Part shown: positions 48,822-59,699 of the stretch, one piece after another
Layout: each line of letters begins with the position of its first letter
Position numbering within the stretch: the first letter of the stretch is position 1
Source: Oxytricha trifallax
Lineage: Eukaryota > Ciliophora > Spirotrichea > Sporadotrichida > Oxytrichidae
Assembly (NCBI GenBank): GCA_000711775.1
Contig: ARYC01001447.1
Coordinates: forward strand, 1-64,000
Length of the DNA stretch: 64,000 bases
Reading direction: 5' to 3'
Notes under the pieces: model-generated
What the model was told of the DNA's origin: nothing
Databases searched by the model: none
The model's input: the letters and a program-made list of their open reading frames with translations, nothing else
Program-made: the position numbers and the translations under genes

Positions 48822-50648
48822 ATGGGAAATCATTAAACATCTTAAAAGTACAAACTCAATTCTTACAGCTCTTAAGATAATAATAATTCTTAATCAAAAG
48901 GGGATATTGTTAATAATAATATAAAAGTTTATATTTAAATTAATTTAAAAATTATGATTTAATCACTAATTTTATATTAAGAATAATTAGTCTTAAAGGA
49001 AAATATATTTAATTAATATTAACTAGAATGTCATTGAGTTTTAAGATTTATAAATAACCACAGATTTCTCATCCCCAGATAGAAAAAATAATAATACAAA
49101 ATTTAATGCTTTAGATTAGATTTAGTACTAAAGATAAGCAATTTCATAAAACGCAGATGATCTAATTATATATATGTTTTTTATATCATTCCTTGGTTAA
49201 ATTCGATATACTCTTTTTTTATTAATAAGAAATTATACTTTTTTTGATCTGGGAGACATAGAAAATGCTGAATAATTAGATGAATAAACTTAGAACAAAA
49301 GCATTTTCCAAAAACTTAAACCCCTCTTTGGAATGCTAACAATGATTGTATCTATAGCTATTAATGTGGTGGTTATGATTTTCTTCAAAAATATGCAATA
49401 AATTAATAGTAATTACACATTCTCAGAGCATATGCTGGTGAGAGGCTACTTCCAGGTATTTCTCTAACATTAATTTCATATTTTTATCTATGAATAAATA
49501 TATAAACACTCTAAGCTGTGTAATATAAGCTAATGAAAGTCGATATAAGTTAAGTGGAAAAAAGTCAATATAAATACTTATTTTACAGGTGCTGCTTAAA
49601 ATTTGAAACATTTTATTTAACAATATATTTTAAATAATTATAAGGTTTATCTGCCATAACTATGTACAGTTATTGGTTTGCATTATAGAAATTATCTATC
49701 AGTTTACTCATATTTAAATTTAATGTTAAACCTTAAAATATTTCTTAAAATACCCAATATATAATCTTAAATACTATACTCTCAGTGATATTTTTTATAA
49801 GCCCATTCATAACCCTAGTAATAGCATTTATTTGCCTCAAAGAGAGAATGACTCTAATAGAAGTAATAAACATGCTTTTGTGTTTTGGTAGTATAGTGGC
49901 CATAGTATACAACACTCAATAATCAAATCATGATGAAAACACAATTAGTGAGAAATAAATTGACAACAGTGATATATAATATAATTTAATAATTAAAATA
50001 CACATTTAATATCAACATAATTCATATTAAATGAGATATTTTATCGTTAATATTTGCAGTTTTATCTTCATTTTCATGTGGAGTGAACTATGTAGTTATG
50101 AGATAGCTGAAAAACGTGCATTGTGTTGTTACAAATGGCGTTTACGGGTTGGTTTTAATGTTTCTATCTACTTCTTAGTGGCTTATGTTCAGATATGACA
50201 ACTAAAAAGATATTGTCTCAAGTTTCTTCACTCAACAGTAACTTATCATGATTGTTCTCATTCAATCGAAAATAAAATTATAATTATTTTTGAGTGTAAA
50301 CTTTGCACTATTAATCAGATTTAGACTAATATGATGTATTATATAATTGGGTTCTTATCAAATTTCTCGAATTAATTATCTATTGTAGCATGCCAACTAG
50401 ACAAAGCTGGAAGAATTGCCTCACTCAATTTCGTATAAATTCCACTATCATATATCATAGATTTTTTCATATTCAGCTACAGCATTAACTTTATCGAATT
50501 CATAGGTGCTTCTATCATAGTAATTAAATATATTTATAAAATATTATGTAGCTGGAATTAAAATTATAAATAATTTTTTTTAAAAAAATATCTAATAATT
50601 TGCTCTTTTGTGAGTATGGTCTTAAAGTATCTTAATTTGCTTGATTGA
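48822..50648 (+). CDS. EamA/DMT-type transporter, tandem copy 4 (most diverged)
   Basis: From ATG 48,822 (MGNHQTSQKYKLNSYSSQ) to TGA at 50,646-50,648. Blocks: KPLFGMLTMIVSIAINVVVM and EHMLVRGYFQ (49,310-49,455); SPFITLVIAFICLKERMTLI and NMLLCFGSIVAIVYNTQ (49,800-49,920); SSFSCGVNYVVMRQLKNVHC (50,070-50,130); QLDKAGRIASLNFV (50,395-50,440); and a C-terminal helix split by an IES (50,526-50,600), which joins EFIGASIIVI to CSFVSMVLKYLNLLD. The last residues match copies 2 and 3 (VCSTIAMILKYMNYVD), which supports both the IES and the stop. Confidence 0.78.
50526..50600 (+). other. IES with TAATT pointer in transporter copy 4
   Basis: TAATT occurs at 50,521-50,525 and 50,596-50,600. Removing 75 bp between, with one repeat, restores the conserved C-terminus seen in the paralogues. 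Confidence 0.7.
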
Positions 50649-50766
50649 GAAGATTTGAGACATATAAAGATATCAAATTAAATTAATAATAATGTCGATT
50701 TTATTTATTTAATTACACAGATTTGTTGAACCATTTATTCTTTAAGAACTGTTATTAAATAGATAA

Positions 50767-50830
50767 TCAAACCCCAAAACCCTTTTATTAAATGTTTTAG
50801 TAATTTGATTTTTAGGGTTAAATTAGAAAC
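50767..50830 (+). repeat. Solo, decayed TBE terminal repeat
   Basis: CAAACCCCAAAACCC preceded by AAT, followed by telomere-like remnants (TTTGATTTTTAGGGTT). It resembles the TBE end at 583-599 but has lost a few bases, and no transposase or partner end follows. Probably the scar of an old or deleted TBE. Confidence 0.65.
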
Positions 50831-51813
50831 TTATTTAGATTCCGCAAATAAGAGTTTCATAGAAAATGGGTAATTTTTCGGAGAGATACGAATGGTAAGG
50901 GGTATTTATAGAAATAGGGAATTATAAAGTAAGGGTATGGTGGGAACAATTAATATTTACAAACATCAAAGATTTTAAAGACTGAAGCTTTTAACCATGT
51001 TTTTATATATCATTTTTAATTATATAAATTTTAATTACAATTCATGCTATTCTAATTTTAATAAAAATAAAATTCTATATTTACAAATAACCATTTTTTC
51101 CCATATAATCTTAATTTAGGCAACAAATTTATGGACCCTAAAAATTCAAATGTTTTATAAATAAGTTCTTTATAAATAAATATATATATATATATATTTA
51201 AAAGAAGAAAACTAATATGTGTTTATATAATCTGAATAATAAGTCATTTATATTAAACTATCACATTTTAAACTAATACTATGTATATGCTTCAAAAATT
51301 TAAATAAAATGAAACTTTAGCATTTTAATAATTTTTTTCAAAGCAAATATAAGTTTAAATACTGTCTATAAAATAAATGGATGACCATTTAAAAATTTTG
51401 TACTTTATACAAACTAATAAATACAGACAACTGATTTGAATCAGCCCATCCTAATCTAATGATTATCTAGTACTTGCCCATCAAATCCAAAAAAGAAAAT
51501 TTATAATTTATCCTATTAATGATCATAAAAATATTTATTGAGGTTTAAAGTATCTAAAATATTTATAATTCAATGAAAGATTTCTTTTAATTTCAATGAA
51601 ATTCATAAATATAAAAATCTTATAAATCATCTTTTATTGTAAAGTTCTTTAATTTGACCACGTAATTATTTTGTAATATAAATACTTCTAATATTCCTAA
51701 GAAAATATTTATTTCACATATATTTTTAAGTCAATATTTAATATTATTAAAACATAAAATTTAATAAAATTACTTTAAATGACCAATCAAGTAATATCTT
51801 TGTGATTTTAACA
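50831..51813. other. AT-rich intergenic DNA
   Basis: Contains a (TA)n tract near 51,180-51,200. No gene seen. Confidence 0.4.
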
Positions 51814-52295
51814 TTTTTTGGGGGGGGAAGTTTCCTGGCAAGTTAATTTTATTATATAAAATTTCATAATTTTTCATAAAATTTTATATAAATAATTTTT
51901 TTTAATTTAATATTTTCTTAGGAGATTTATCAAACATCCTTTACTGTCTTAAAAAATTAGGGTCAATTAGTTATATGATATTAATAATATGAATAATGAT
52001 AGTTAAATATAAATAGAAATCTTAAATTGAAGTTATCATTTGTACTATAAATCAAAATGCATTTGTTGAGAAAAAATAAAGATTATGAAAGAATTACTTA
52101 AAAGCTCAGCAGAAATTGGCTATTACATCTTCAATCTCATGTATGTCAAATATTTATTCTATTTACTAGTTGTTAGAAATAATAACAACTAAAATTAAAA
52201 AAATGAGAAAAAAAATTTACTTGCCAGAAAACTTCCCTAAAATTTTTTTTTATCATAAAACTGGGCAGGAAACTTCCCCCCCCCCCCATTTTTTT
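51814..52295. repeat. Inverted-repeat element with G/C-tract ends
   Basis: Left end TTTTGGGGGGGGAAGTTTCC at about 51,816; right end GGCAGGAAACTTCC followed by a run of 12 C (52,264-52,289), the inverse of the left. A third, inner copy of the motif (TTGCCAGAAAACTTCCC) at 52,221-52,237 is also inverted. About 480 bp, AT-rich between; no ORF. Looks like a small non-autonomous (MITE-like) element. It ends about 33 bp before the ATG of the next gene. Confidence 0.6.
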
Positions 52296-52328
52296 ATTCT
52301 CATATAATCTAAAAATATCTATTTTAAA

Positions 52329-53917
52329 ATGGTAACTACAACTGCAAAGACAACCCCTGCGGATATCAAAGAACTCATGGAGTACAGATACTTGGGTAAC
52401 ACAGGACTCAAAGTATCAGTAATTGGTTTTGGAAACATGATAGTAAATCACAATGGTGACCCACAAAAGACCACCAATGAACTTGTAAAGAAATGCCTTG
52501 ACTATGGAATAAGAGTTTTCTTATATACCCTATTTAAACCATACTTTTTTTTTAATAAAAATAATGTCTATGGAATTAACTACTTTGATACTGCTGAATT
52601 TTACGATGATGGTAACGCTGAAACTTACCTCGGAACTGCCCTCAAAACCCTTAAAGTAGATCGCAAAGACATCGTTATTTCCACTAAGCTGATGTTTGGA
52701 ACAGGTAGAATCTTCAATGAGTTCACTCCTCCCCCCACTGTTATTGGTCTAAGCAGAAAGCATGTAATTGAGGGCGCACTCAGATCTCTCAGAAAACTTC
52801 AAACGAATTACGTGGATATCAATATATTTACTAAAAACATAAAATATTCTATCATTGATTTCTTTACTTAAGTAATTATAATTATAAATGATTTTAGAAA
52901 AATCATTTTTGGGAGTAGATTAGATTAAGCAACTCCTATGGAAGAAATTTGCAAAGCTTTCTCTTGGTTAGTAGATAAGGGTTATGCTCTTTACTGGGGT
53001 ATCTCAGAGTGGCCTGTAGAAGCCACTATGGAAGCTATCAAGCTTTGTCATGAAAAAGGCTTAAATCCACCAATCACTGAACAAGTTTATATATAGGAAT
53101 GTTGTAATTGATTTACAAAATTAAGAATTTTCACTTATGAAAGATAATAAGGAATAAGCTTAGTATAGTATGCTTTCAAGATAAAGATTCGAAGGAGAAT
53201 ACAGAACATTATTTGAGAAATTTAAGTTTGGAGCTACTGTTTGGTCACCTCTAGCATCTGGATTACTCACTGGCAGATAAGCATTGATATTATTTAAATT
53301 TTCACCTAAATTTACCAATGTATTAGTTAATAAGTTTACAACGATGGCAACACACCAGATGACAGTAGATTCGTTGAAAACCCACATTTTGGTCACTTCG
53401 TACTCGGTTAACACTTTAACCCCTCAAATAAAGAAAAGAATGTGAAAATGCTCAAAGATCTTGCTAAATATTCAAAGGAATTAGGATACACTTAAACTCA
53501 GCTAGCTTTAGTTTAATTATCTGAAAGATGTAAAATAAATGGAATATTTACATCTAAACTATACATCATAAAAATAAAAAAACTAAATAGCTCTTGCTTG
53601 GGCATTAGCAAGCAGAGATGTGTCAACTTTGATTTTAGGTTTTTCCAAGATTTCTTATATTGATGAAAACTTAAAGTCACTTGAACTCTACAAAAAATGG
53701 ACTAAGGAAATTGAACAAAGATGTGAAACTATCTTGGGTAATTAACCTCAAAGCACCTTCAATTTTATTATTAATGTAAGTTTTTCTTACGAAATTTGTA
53801 TCAGGGATATTGTTTAAAATTTACAAATCTTCTAAATTTTTTATTTGAAATTTCATTACTGCAAGACCAAATCCATCCAGGAGAGCTCAAGCTGTAAACG
53901 AACACTTAAATGAATGA
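52329..53917 (+). CDS. Aldo/keto reductase, Kv-channel beta-subunit type
   Basis: From ATG 52,329 ([20 protein letters not shown]) to TGA at 53,915-53,917. Blocks: [18 protein letters not shown] and the first part of the barrel; [19 protein letters not shown] with catalytic Asp and Tyr; VISTKLMFG with the catalytic Lys; [34 protein letters not shown] and [34 protein letters not shown]; and [20 protein letters not shown], which binds NADP. The order and wording match AKR6 (Kv beta) rather than typical AKR1. At the fourth catalytic position the sequence reads IFGSRLD, with Ser where many AKRs have His and Kv beta has Asn. At least five inserts interrupt it; the first is an in-frame IES. It probably reduces carbonyls with NADPH or senses redox state with a channel. 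Confidence 0.92.
52511..52576 (+). other. IES with 9-bp pointer in the aldo/keto reductase gene
   Basis: CTATGGAAT is found at 52,502-52,510 and again at 52,568-52,576. Removing one repeat plus the 57 bp between (66 bp in all) joins KCLDYGI to NYFDTAEF, exactly the AKR consensus. The insert is in frame and lacks TGA, so an ORF caller reads through it. Confidence 0.88.
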
Positions 53918-54213
53918 AGGTCTTTTAATTGTTATATTTCGATTCAATTAAACTTAATTTAAGTTACAAATTTCTTTAATATTCCATAGAAAAAATTCAA
54001 TAAAATAAAAAATTTCTTTGGATAAATCTTTAGAGCAAGAATTATTTTTCAATTGTATATCATTTAATAATTGAAAATTAAAATTATAAAATTAATAAAG
54101 GGGTCACATGTTCTGCAATTAATTTTCCGTTTGCTTAACAAACTTCAAAAGAGATCTAACCAAATATTTTAATTTAGATATTCAGAATAATATCCCCTCA
54201 TATTTAATTCCAA

Positions 54214-54690
54214 ATGACAAGACTTTAACTTATTCCTATTAAAGGACACTCAATATTTGAGGAATTCGGCTTAAATATCGAATAACTCTAATTCTTTGAA
54301 GTCGAAGTTTTCCAGCAAGATCTCATTGGAACCTCACAAAAAGACTTCAGTATTCTATTTGTTTATATTCATCATATGAATCTCCTATATTTAATAAATA
54401 TAAGTCCTATTTTTATTTTTAATATTAAAATAACTTGAAATGACTTCACAAGACAAGCTATTAATCAAGTTGGAGTTCACGAAGCTTGGTTGATCTTCAA
54501 GAGTTACAATGCTGATTAAAACCAAGTTATGTGGAATAAAAAAAACTATGTCAAAAACAGTGAAAACAAAACTAACGCTTATTCCCAAGAAAATAATTCT
54601 GACTAGCAGCTCTATCTTTTTTTGGACATTTGTGATCTCTTTGTCAAATACTAATAAATTAAATAATTTAGTAATATTACTTATAGATAA
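54214..54690 (+). CDS. Coding blocks of unknown gene (possible C2-like start)
   Basis: First block from ATG 54,214: MTRLQLIPIKGHSIFEEFGL and FFEVEVFQQDLIGTSQKDFS. After an AT-rich insert (about 54,365-54,440) a second block reads FTRQAINQVGVHEAWLIFKS and, through an Asn-rich loop, QLYLFLDICDLFVK (54,445-54,650). Beta-rich phrases such as LQLIPIKG...VEVFQQDLIGTS resemble the first strands of a C2-like fold, but this is only an impression. No stop is clearly assignable. The gene may continue in the inverted blocks at 54,770-55,020 or into the kinase downstream. Confidence 0.45.
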
Positions 54691-54774
54691 AATTAAAGTC
54701 AGAGTTAATTATTCATTAATAGCCTAAATTAATAAGTATTTATAATACGAAGTTTAAAACGATGGAAGGTTTTC

Positions 54775-55020
54775 AATCTTAATTTAAGAGTAGAGCTCAC
54801 AAATAGTTCGCGCACTGGCATTGAGTTTCTCTAACATAGATGCTTTTACTTCAATACTTTTTATGAAAATTTTAATCAACATTTTTGAAATATAATATTT
54901 AGTAAACCTTCTCATTTTTTGGATATTCCCTATATATCTTGAATTTATAAACACCCCCCTACAGATCTGTAACAATTTTGCCTCCCACAAGGAGCTGAAA
55001 CACAGAAAATTTAGCTGAAA
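54775..55020 (-). CDS. Inverted coding blocks beside palindrome, unknown gene
   Basis: Minus-strand stretches read VFQLLVGGKIVTDLQGGVYK and FKIYREYPKNEKVYQ (54,880-55,010), then KASMLEKLNASARTICELYS (54,790-54,855). They are less AT-rich than the flanks and open with TAA/TAG as Gln. Their orientation is opposite to the blocks at 54,214-54,690, which would fit a scrambled gene with inverted MDSs, a known feature of hypotrich germlines, or a separate gene. The start of the first stretch lies inside the arm of the palindrome at 54,985-55,306. Confidence 0.35.
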
Positions 55021-55306
55021 TAATCATTTCCAAAATTCAATGATCACACACACATTTAATTCACAATGCTTAGATATTGATTTAAAAAAGAAATTAAAAA
55101 ATAATTATGAATAAATCAAGTTTTATGTTATATAAGATTGCATTTTGTTGCTATTTTATATAACATAAAACTTAATTTCTTCATGATTATTTTTTTTAAT
55201 TTCTTTTTTAAATTGATATCTAAGGTATGTGAATTAAATGTGTGTGATCATTGAATTTTGGAAATGATTTTTTCAGCTAAATTTTATGTGTTTCAGCTCC
55301 GTGTGG
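54985..55306. repeat. Second large palindrome
   Basis: Left arm 54,985-55,134 and right arm 55,157-55,306, about 150 bp each, spacer about 22 bp (around GATTGCATTTTGTTGC). Arms match well (for example GGAGCTGAAACACA versus its inverse TGTGTTTCAGCTCC, and ATGATCACACACACATTTAA versus its inverse) with some small gaps. Weaker similarity continues outward beyond both arms. Confidence 0.85.
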
Positions 55307-55564
55307 AAAGGTTTATGAATTCTAGGTCTGTGAGGAGGTATCCCTTTTTTAACTACTCTCTTTTTACCATAATTTCAACCATAAAGCCTCTAGATATTCA
55401 TTTTATGGATAAAATTTATTACAAAATACTCAAGAGCCTAAAAAAATACTCTATATTTCTTAGAAATATTAATGAAGACTTCAATTTAGAGAAGCTAAAT
55501 GATAATATATATTATTGATGTATTGTTACAAAAAAACGTAGTAAAAAGAATTTAATATTAATTA
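55307..55564 (+). other. Open stretch and spacer before kinase gene
   Basis: The plus strand is open from about 55,258 to a TGA at 55,516 (reads IKPLDIHFMDKIYYKILKSL). It may be a diverged coding block or chance; then AT-rich sequence to the kinase. Confidence 0.3.
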
Positions 55565-57263
55565 TTGTAAAAGCAAATTAGCGAAGGATCTCAAGCTACA
55601 GTACACAAAGCTACTCTTAAGACTTGTGGTTCTTTTGCCTCTAATTCTCAGAATGACTGCATTAACGAAATTGTGCGAGAATTCCTTTTTTCCGACTTGA
55701 ACTATTGCTTAATATATTTTTCATATTTATTATATGGTACAATTTTAGTAGATTACAAAATTTTCTAATTAAAAATTTAATCATTAACACAAACCATAAT
55801 AAATTGAGCAATATGAGTCTTACGCAGTAAAAAGATAGTAAATATCAACAGTTCAACAGCGATTACAGGTCTATAGAGAAGTTTCATTCCTTAATAAACT
55901 GAGTAAAAGTCCACATATAAATTAGCTTATTATTGTATATGAACATGAAGATGAGATATTTCTGGTCTTGGATTATGCTCAATCAGGAGATTTATTTAAA
56001 TAACTTTTAAATCATATTTATAAAAGTACGCCAAAAAGGTTTTAATATTTCTTATATTACAAAATGTCAAATTAAACATCGATAATAATAAAATTCTGAT
56101 TTAGCCAGTTTAATAGAGTAAAAAATACATTTTCCATTTTAAGTAATTAAGAGAGTTATGTTGTAGCTTCTATCTGCCATAGATTTATGCCATAAACTTA
56201 ACATAGTTCATAGAGATTTATGAATTTAAGAATTTAAAATAAATATTAGCAAAAATTACTAAAGAAAGTGTCTAAATCGTTTTTTGTAAAATGATATAAA
56301 AAGCATAATAGTTTCTTTTGTTTTTTTATTTTTTTGAACCAAAAGAGATTTAAAGCCTGATAATATATTAATCTAAGATAGGACAATCATGAAAGTGTGC
56401 TTAACTGATTACGGACTTTCTTGCCTTGATAATGATATTTTAATATGCTGTGTAATAGATTTTACCCAATAATAAAGCCAATAATCTAATAATATTCTAA
56501 TAAAATTATTTACAAGAAGATCATTTTAAATATAATTAATATCGTGAACAAGAGCAAGCTGTGCGGATCCCCTGGGTTTATGGCCCCTGAAATTTTAAAA
56601 CAACAGCCCTTCGATATTAGCAGCGATATCTTTAGCCTTGGCTGCGTTTTTTATAATCTAATCACAGGGCGCTATCTATTTGCAGCTCATATTATTTAAT
56701 AAAATATTATATATAAATTTCATGATTAAGTGGAAAATTAAAAAGTCAGACATATTATATAAAATAGTATGATAATACTATGTAAAAATTGATACTCTCA
56801 AATAAGTTTGCCTATCCTTAAGATATAATTGGAAGAAATTGTTTAATAAAAGAAAATAAATTGTATTTATTATAAAAGCATGCTATAGAAATTATTAATT
56901 TTATGAGAACCGAGTTTGCAGATGATATTCCAAGTGAATGTGTGGACCTGCTTTTAAAAATGTTAGATAGAAACCCACTTAAGAGACCAAATGCAGCATA
57001 ATGTCTTTAAGTAAGTGACCCCTAATTTAATCGTTTAACTATATTAAATAATTTTTATAGAAAGAATTTATATATAATTTTTAATATTTTTAACATGAAT
57101 AAATAAATTTGATACAGATTTTTAAAATTCTTAAATTTTAATAATAGCCCAATGATTTTTAATTAAAAATAAACTATTTTTATAGCATGATTTATTTATT
57201 GAGGAGTAAATAGAGATAGGACATTCTTTAAATTGCAACGATGAGATTTAAAAAGTTACCTGA
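55565..57263 (+). CDS. Serine/threonine-type protein kinase 1
   Basis: Blocks in order: ISEGSQATVHKATLKT, the Gly-rich loop (55,575-55,680); YAVKR with the ATP-binding Lys, then YREVSFLNKLSKSPHINQL and IFLVLDYAQSGDLFKQ, the hinge (55,820-56,010); LLSAIDLCHKLNIVHRDL (56,160-56,220); KPDNILIQ and VCLTDYGLSC, a DYG variant of DFG (56,344-56,450); LCGSPGFMAPEILKQQPFD and SDIFSLGCVFYNLITG (56,540-56,700); PSECVDLLLKMLDRNPLKRP (56,930-57,000); and HDLFIEEQIE to TGA at 57,261. All catalytic residues are present. No start codon is assignable; upstream blocks probably exist. A related gene lies at 62,200. The substrate is unknown. Confidence 0.88.
56221..56352 (+). other. IES with 9-bp pointer in kinase 1 catalytic loop
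   Basis: AGAGATTTA occurs at 56,212-56,220 and 56,344-56,352. Removing 132 bp joins HRDL to KPDN, restoring the catalytic loop. Confidence 0.9.
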
Positions 57264-58104
57264 TATTAATATCAGACATTAACTCAATATAATTTATGAT
57301 TAAAATTAATTAAATTTATTTTAAGATTGCTGACAGTATCTTTAACAGTTTAAACAGTCATATCGAGAGAATTAAAGAAATATTTATATTTAACTTTAAT
57401 TGAGAGGTCTCCCATTAATTTAATAAATATATTTTTTTCCTAAATTTTAAATATGGGAAAATATTACATAATTATAAGGTACAACGCCATAAACATGAAA
57501 AATAGTTAATAATTATTGAAGGGTTTTGAAAGCACAAAAATGGCTATAAATAGATTTCCATAGGCAAATTTATCTGAATATTATTATTAATTCTAAAGTA
57601 AAATCTTCGATATGAAAATTTTATCTGACTGCCGAAACTTAATCACTTATTATTAAATGGTAATTTGCAGATTCATAAATTAAATTAAAGATAAAACAAT
57701 ATTTATTTGATATTGTAGGAACATATTACAATTGGGGAGTTAACTAATATTATTTTTCAAAAAGGAACCAGTAAAATTTTGCCAAATTTATGAATTTTTT
57801 TTTATTCATTAAAATATAATTGACTATATACAAAAGCGATATAATTTAATCAAATCTTATAGTGAACTACCTTTAGTTAATTTTGATGACTAAATAATTA
57901 ATTTAAAGCATAATTATAATTAAGTGATCATTTTTTATGATATAAAACAATATAGTTGCGATAGTAAATTCTAGAAATATAGATTTCTCTCCTTAAAGGC
58001 AATATTTTGTCAAATTAGATCCGCTTAAACAAAAATAAACTGTTATTATTAATACGTAAAAAATTTAACTTATCCCCATATCCAAATATATTTCTTTGAT
58101 AATA
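57264..58104. other. AT-rich DNA
   Basis: No convincing coding block; could hold IESs of the kinase gene tail. Confidence 0.35.
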
Positions 58105-58729
58105 GAAAGTACCCACCACAAAAGCAGACGTTGATAGATTGATGAAACAAACTTACAATTTAATAGATTTCAATAATAACTATGTTAATTAATATAAATT
58201 ATAACTTATATATTAGAGAATAATATAAATAATTATATATATATATACAATCATGAATTTGCTCAAAGCCCAACACCCCATACAGCTCAGTATTCTCCCT
58301 TGATAGCATAGCAACTTAACATGAAAGTTATAAAATGTCAAGAACCTGGGACAGTCATGAATAAGCAATATGTTTCAAGCAAGTATGGTATAAATAACAA
58401 TTTAATTTATTTTAAGCATTTAAATTACCCTAATTATATCTATATAAAATACAATAACTGTAAAATACATTAAGTAGTAATTTATTTAAAATAACATCGA
58501 AAATGACGACTTTGAGAAAATTGCTACCAAAAATAGTAGCAAAATATTAAATGCAATACAAGCCTAAATCTAAAATGAAGCGAAGGACCATTATAAATTA
58601 TAAATAATTTTACTATGATTAATATTTAATGAAATAGACCTTCAAGAAAACAACTTAAATAAGAAATCCCATAATAACTAGAATTAAAATTAAACTAAAT
58701 TTAGAATTATAAATTAAAAAGGTCTATGA
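58105..58729 (+). CDS. Downstream coding blocks, possibly kinase tail or separate gene
   Basis: Three or four plus-strand blocks separated by AT-rich inserts: VPTTKADVDRLMKQTYNLID (58,107-58,190), EFAQSPTPHTAQYSPLIAQQ and CQEPGTVMNKQYVSSKYG (58,255-58,392), DDFEKIATKNSSKILNAIQA (58,500-58,605) and IDLQENNLNKKSHNN (58,637-58,729), ending in a TGA at 58,727. Polar and low in hydrophobics, like a kinase C-terminal tail; whether they join the kinase at 55,565-57,263 cannot be shown because that frame already has a TGA. Confidence 0.45.
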
Positions 58730-59699
58730 TTTTTATTAATTAATAAGTTAGTATTTTTATAATGAATAAAAGTATAAGTCAAACGCCTTTATACCTCTAA
58801 GGCAAAAATAAATAATTTTTAGGGCTGAAAAATTTGTTTTATTTTTTTAATATAATTAAAAATTCATCAATTAAAAACAAGATTAATTTACCTAATTTAA
58901 GCTTAAGCTCTATCTTATTTTAGGCCTTGCATTAAAAATTTAGGCTTGTCTTATTAAGAACATCATATTTAATGATGTTGTTTTATTTTATTTTTATATC
59001 ATGAAAACTTATGAATTTTTAACAATAGTTTCAAAAAATATATTATCATTTTGAGAGCAATCAACAATAAAAATTAACGAAAGAGATGGAAATTTAATTA
59101 TAGGATTAAAAATAACTGAAAGATAAAAATGTCTTCTAAGCTAATGATTCTTAAATTATTATATCATTCAATTATTTAAATAAATTAATTTGAGTTTAAT
59201 ATTTATTAAACAATGATATAACCGACAATCATCAAAATTGTTTTTTATTTTTTATATACTTATTTTGTTAAAATATAATGACAATTGTGATTTTTTAATT
59301 TTAGTTATATTATATAGAATTAACCTGACGATATCATGGAACAATTATCAATTTGAAAATTTTATTTAGTATCTATTTATCTAGTATTTTTTTGGTAAAT
59401 ATATAAATTGATAATAATGTCAAGATTAAAATTATGGAATCTTCATTCAATATGGCAGCAATCTTAAGCAAACAAGAATTATCAGTATTTATATGATTTT
59501 TTATGAATAGTATATTTGAGATAATATTATAAATTCTATTTTTATCAAATTGTCTTAATATAATTGTCAGTAAATTAAAATTTCTCAAATTAAGATGCTT
59601 ATTAAGATTGTACTAGTCATTTAGAAGAAGATGGAAATATTTTAATATTAATATAATATTGAATTGAAAAATATTAATATATTTTATTATAATTAACTT
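58730..59699. other. AT-rich DNA
   Basis: No gene supported. A minus-strand open stretch at 59,373-59,588 is hydrophobic low-complexity and looks like chance. Confidence 0.35.

Noticed and set aside
52277-52289. C12 run considered as a telomere or telomere-addition site
   Set aside because: Hypotrich telomeres are C4A4; there is no A4 alternation. It is the end of an inverted-repeat element.
54880-55010. Ubiquitin-conjugating-enzyme-like GGVYKFKI...YP
   Set aside because: The HPN motif and catalytic Cys are absent; similarity is limited to a few beta-strand residues.
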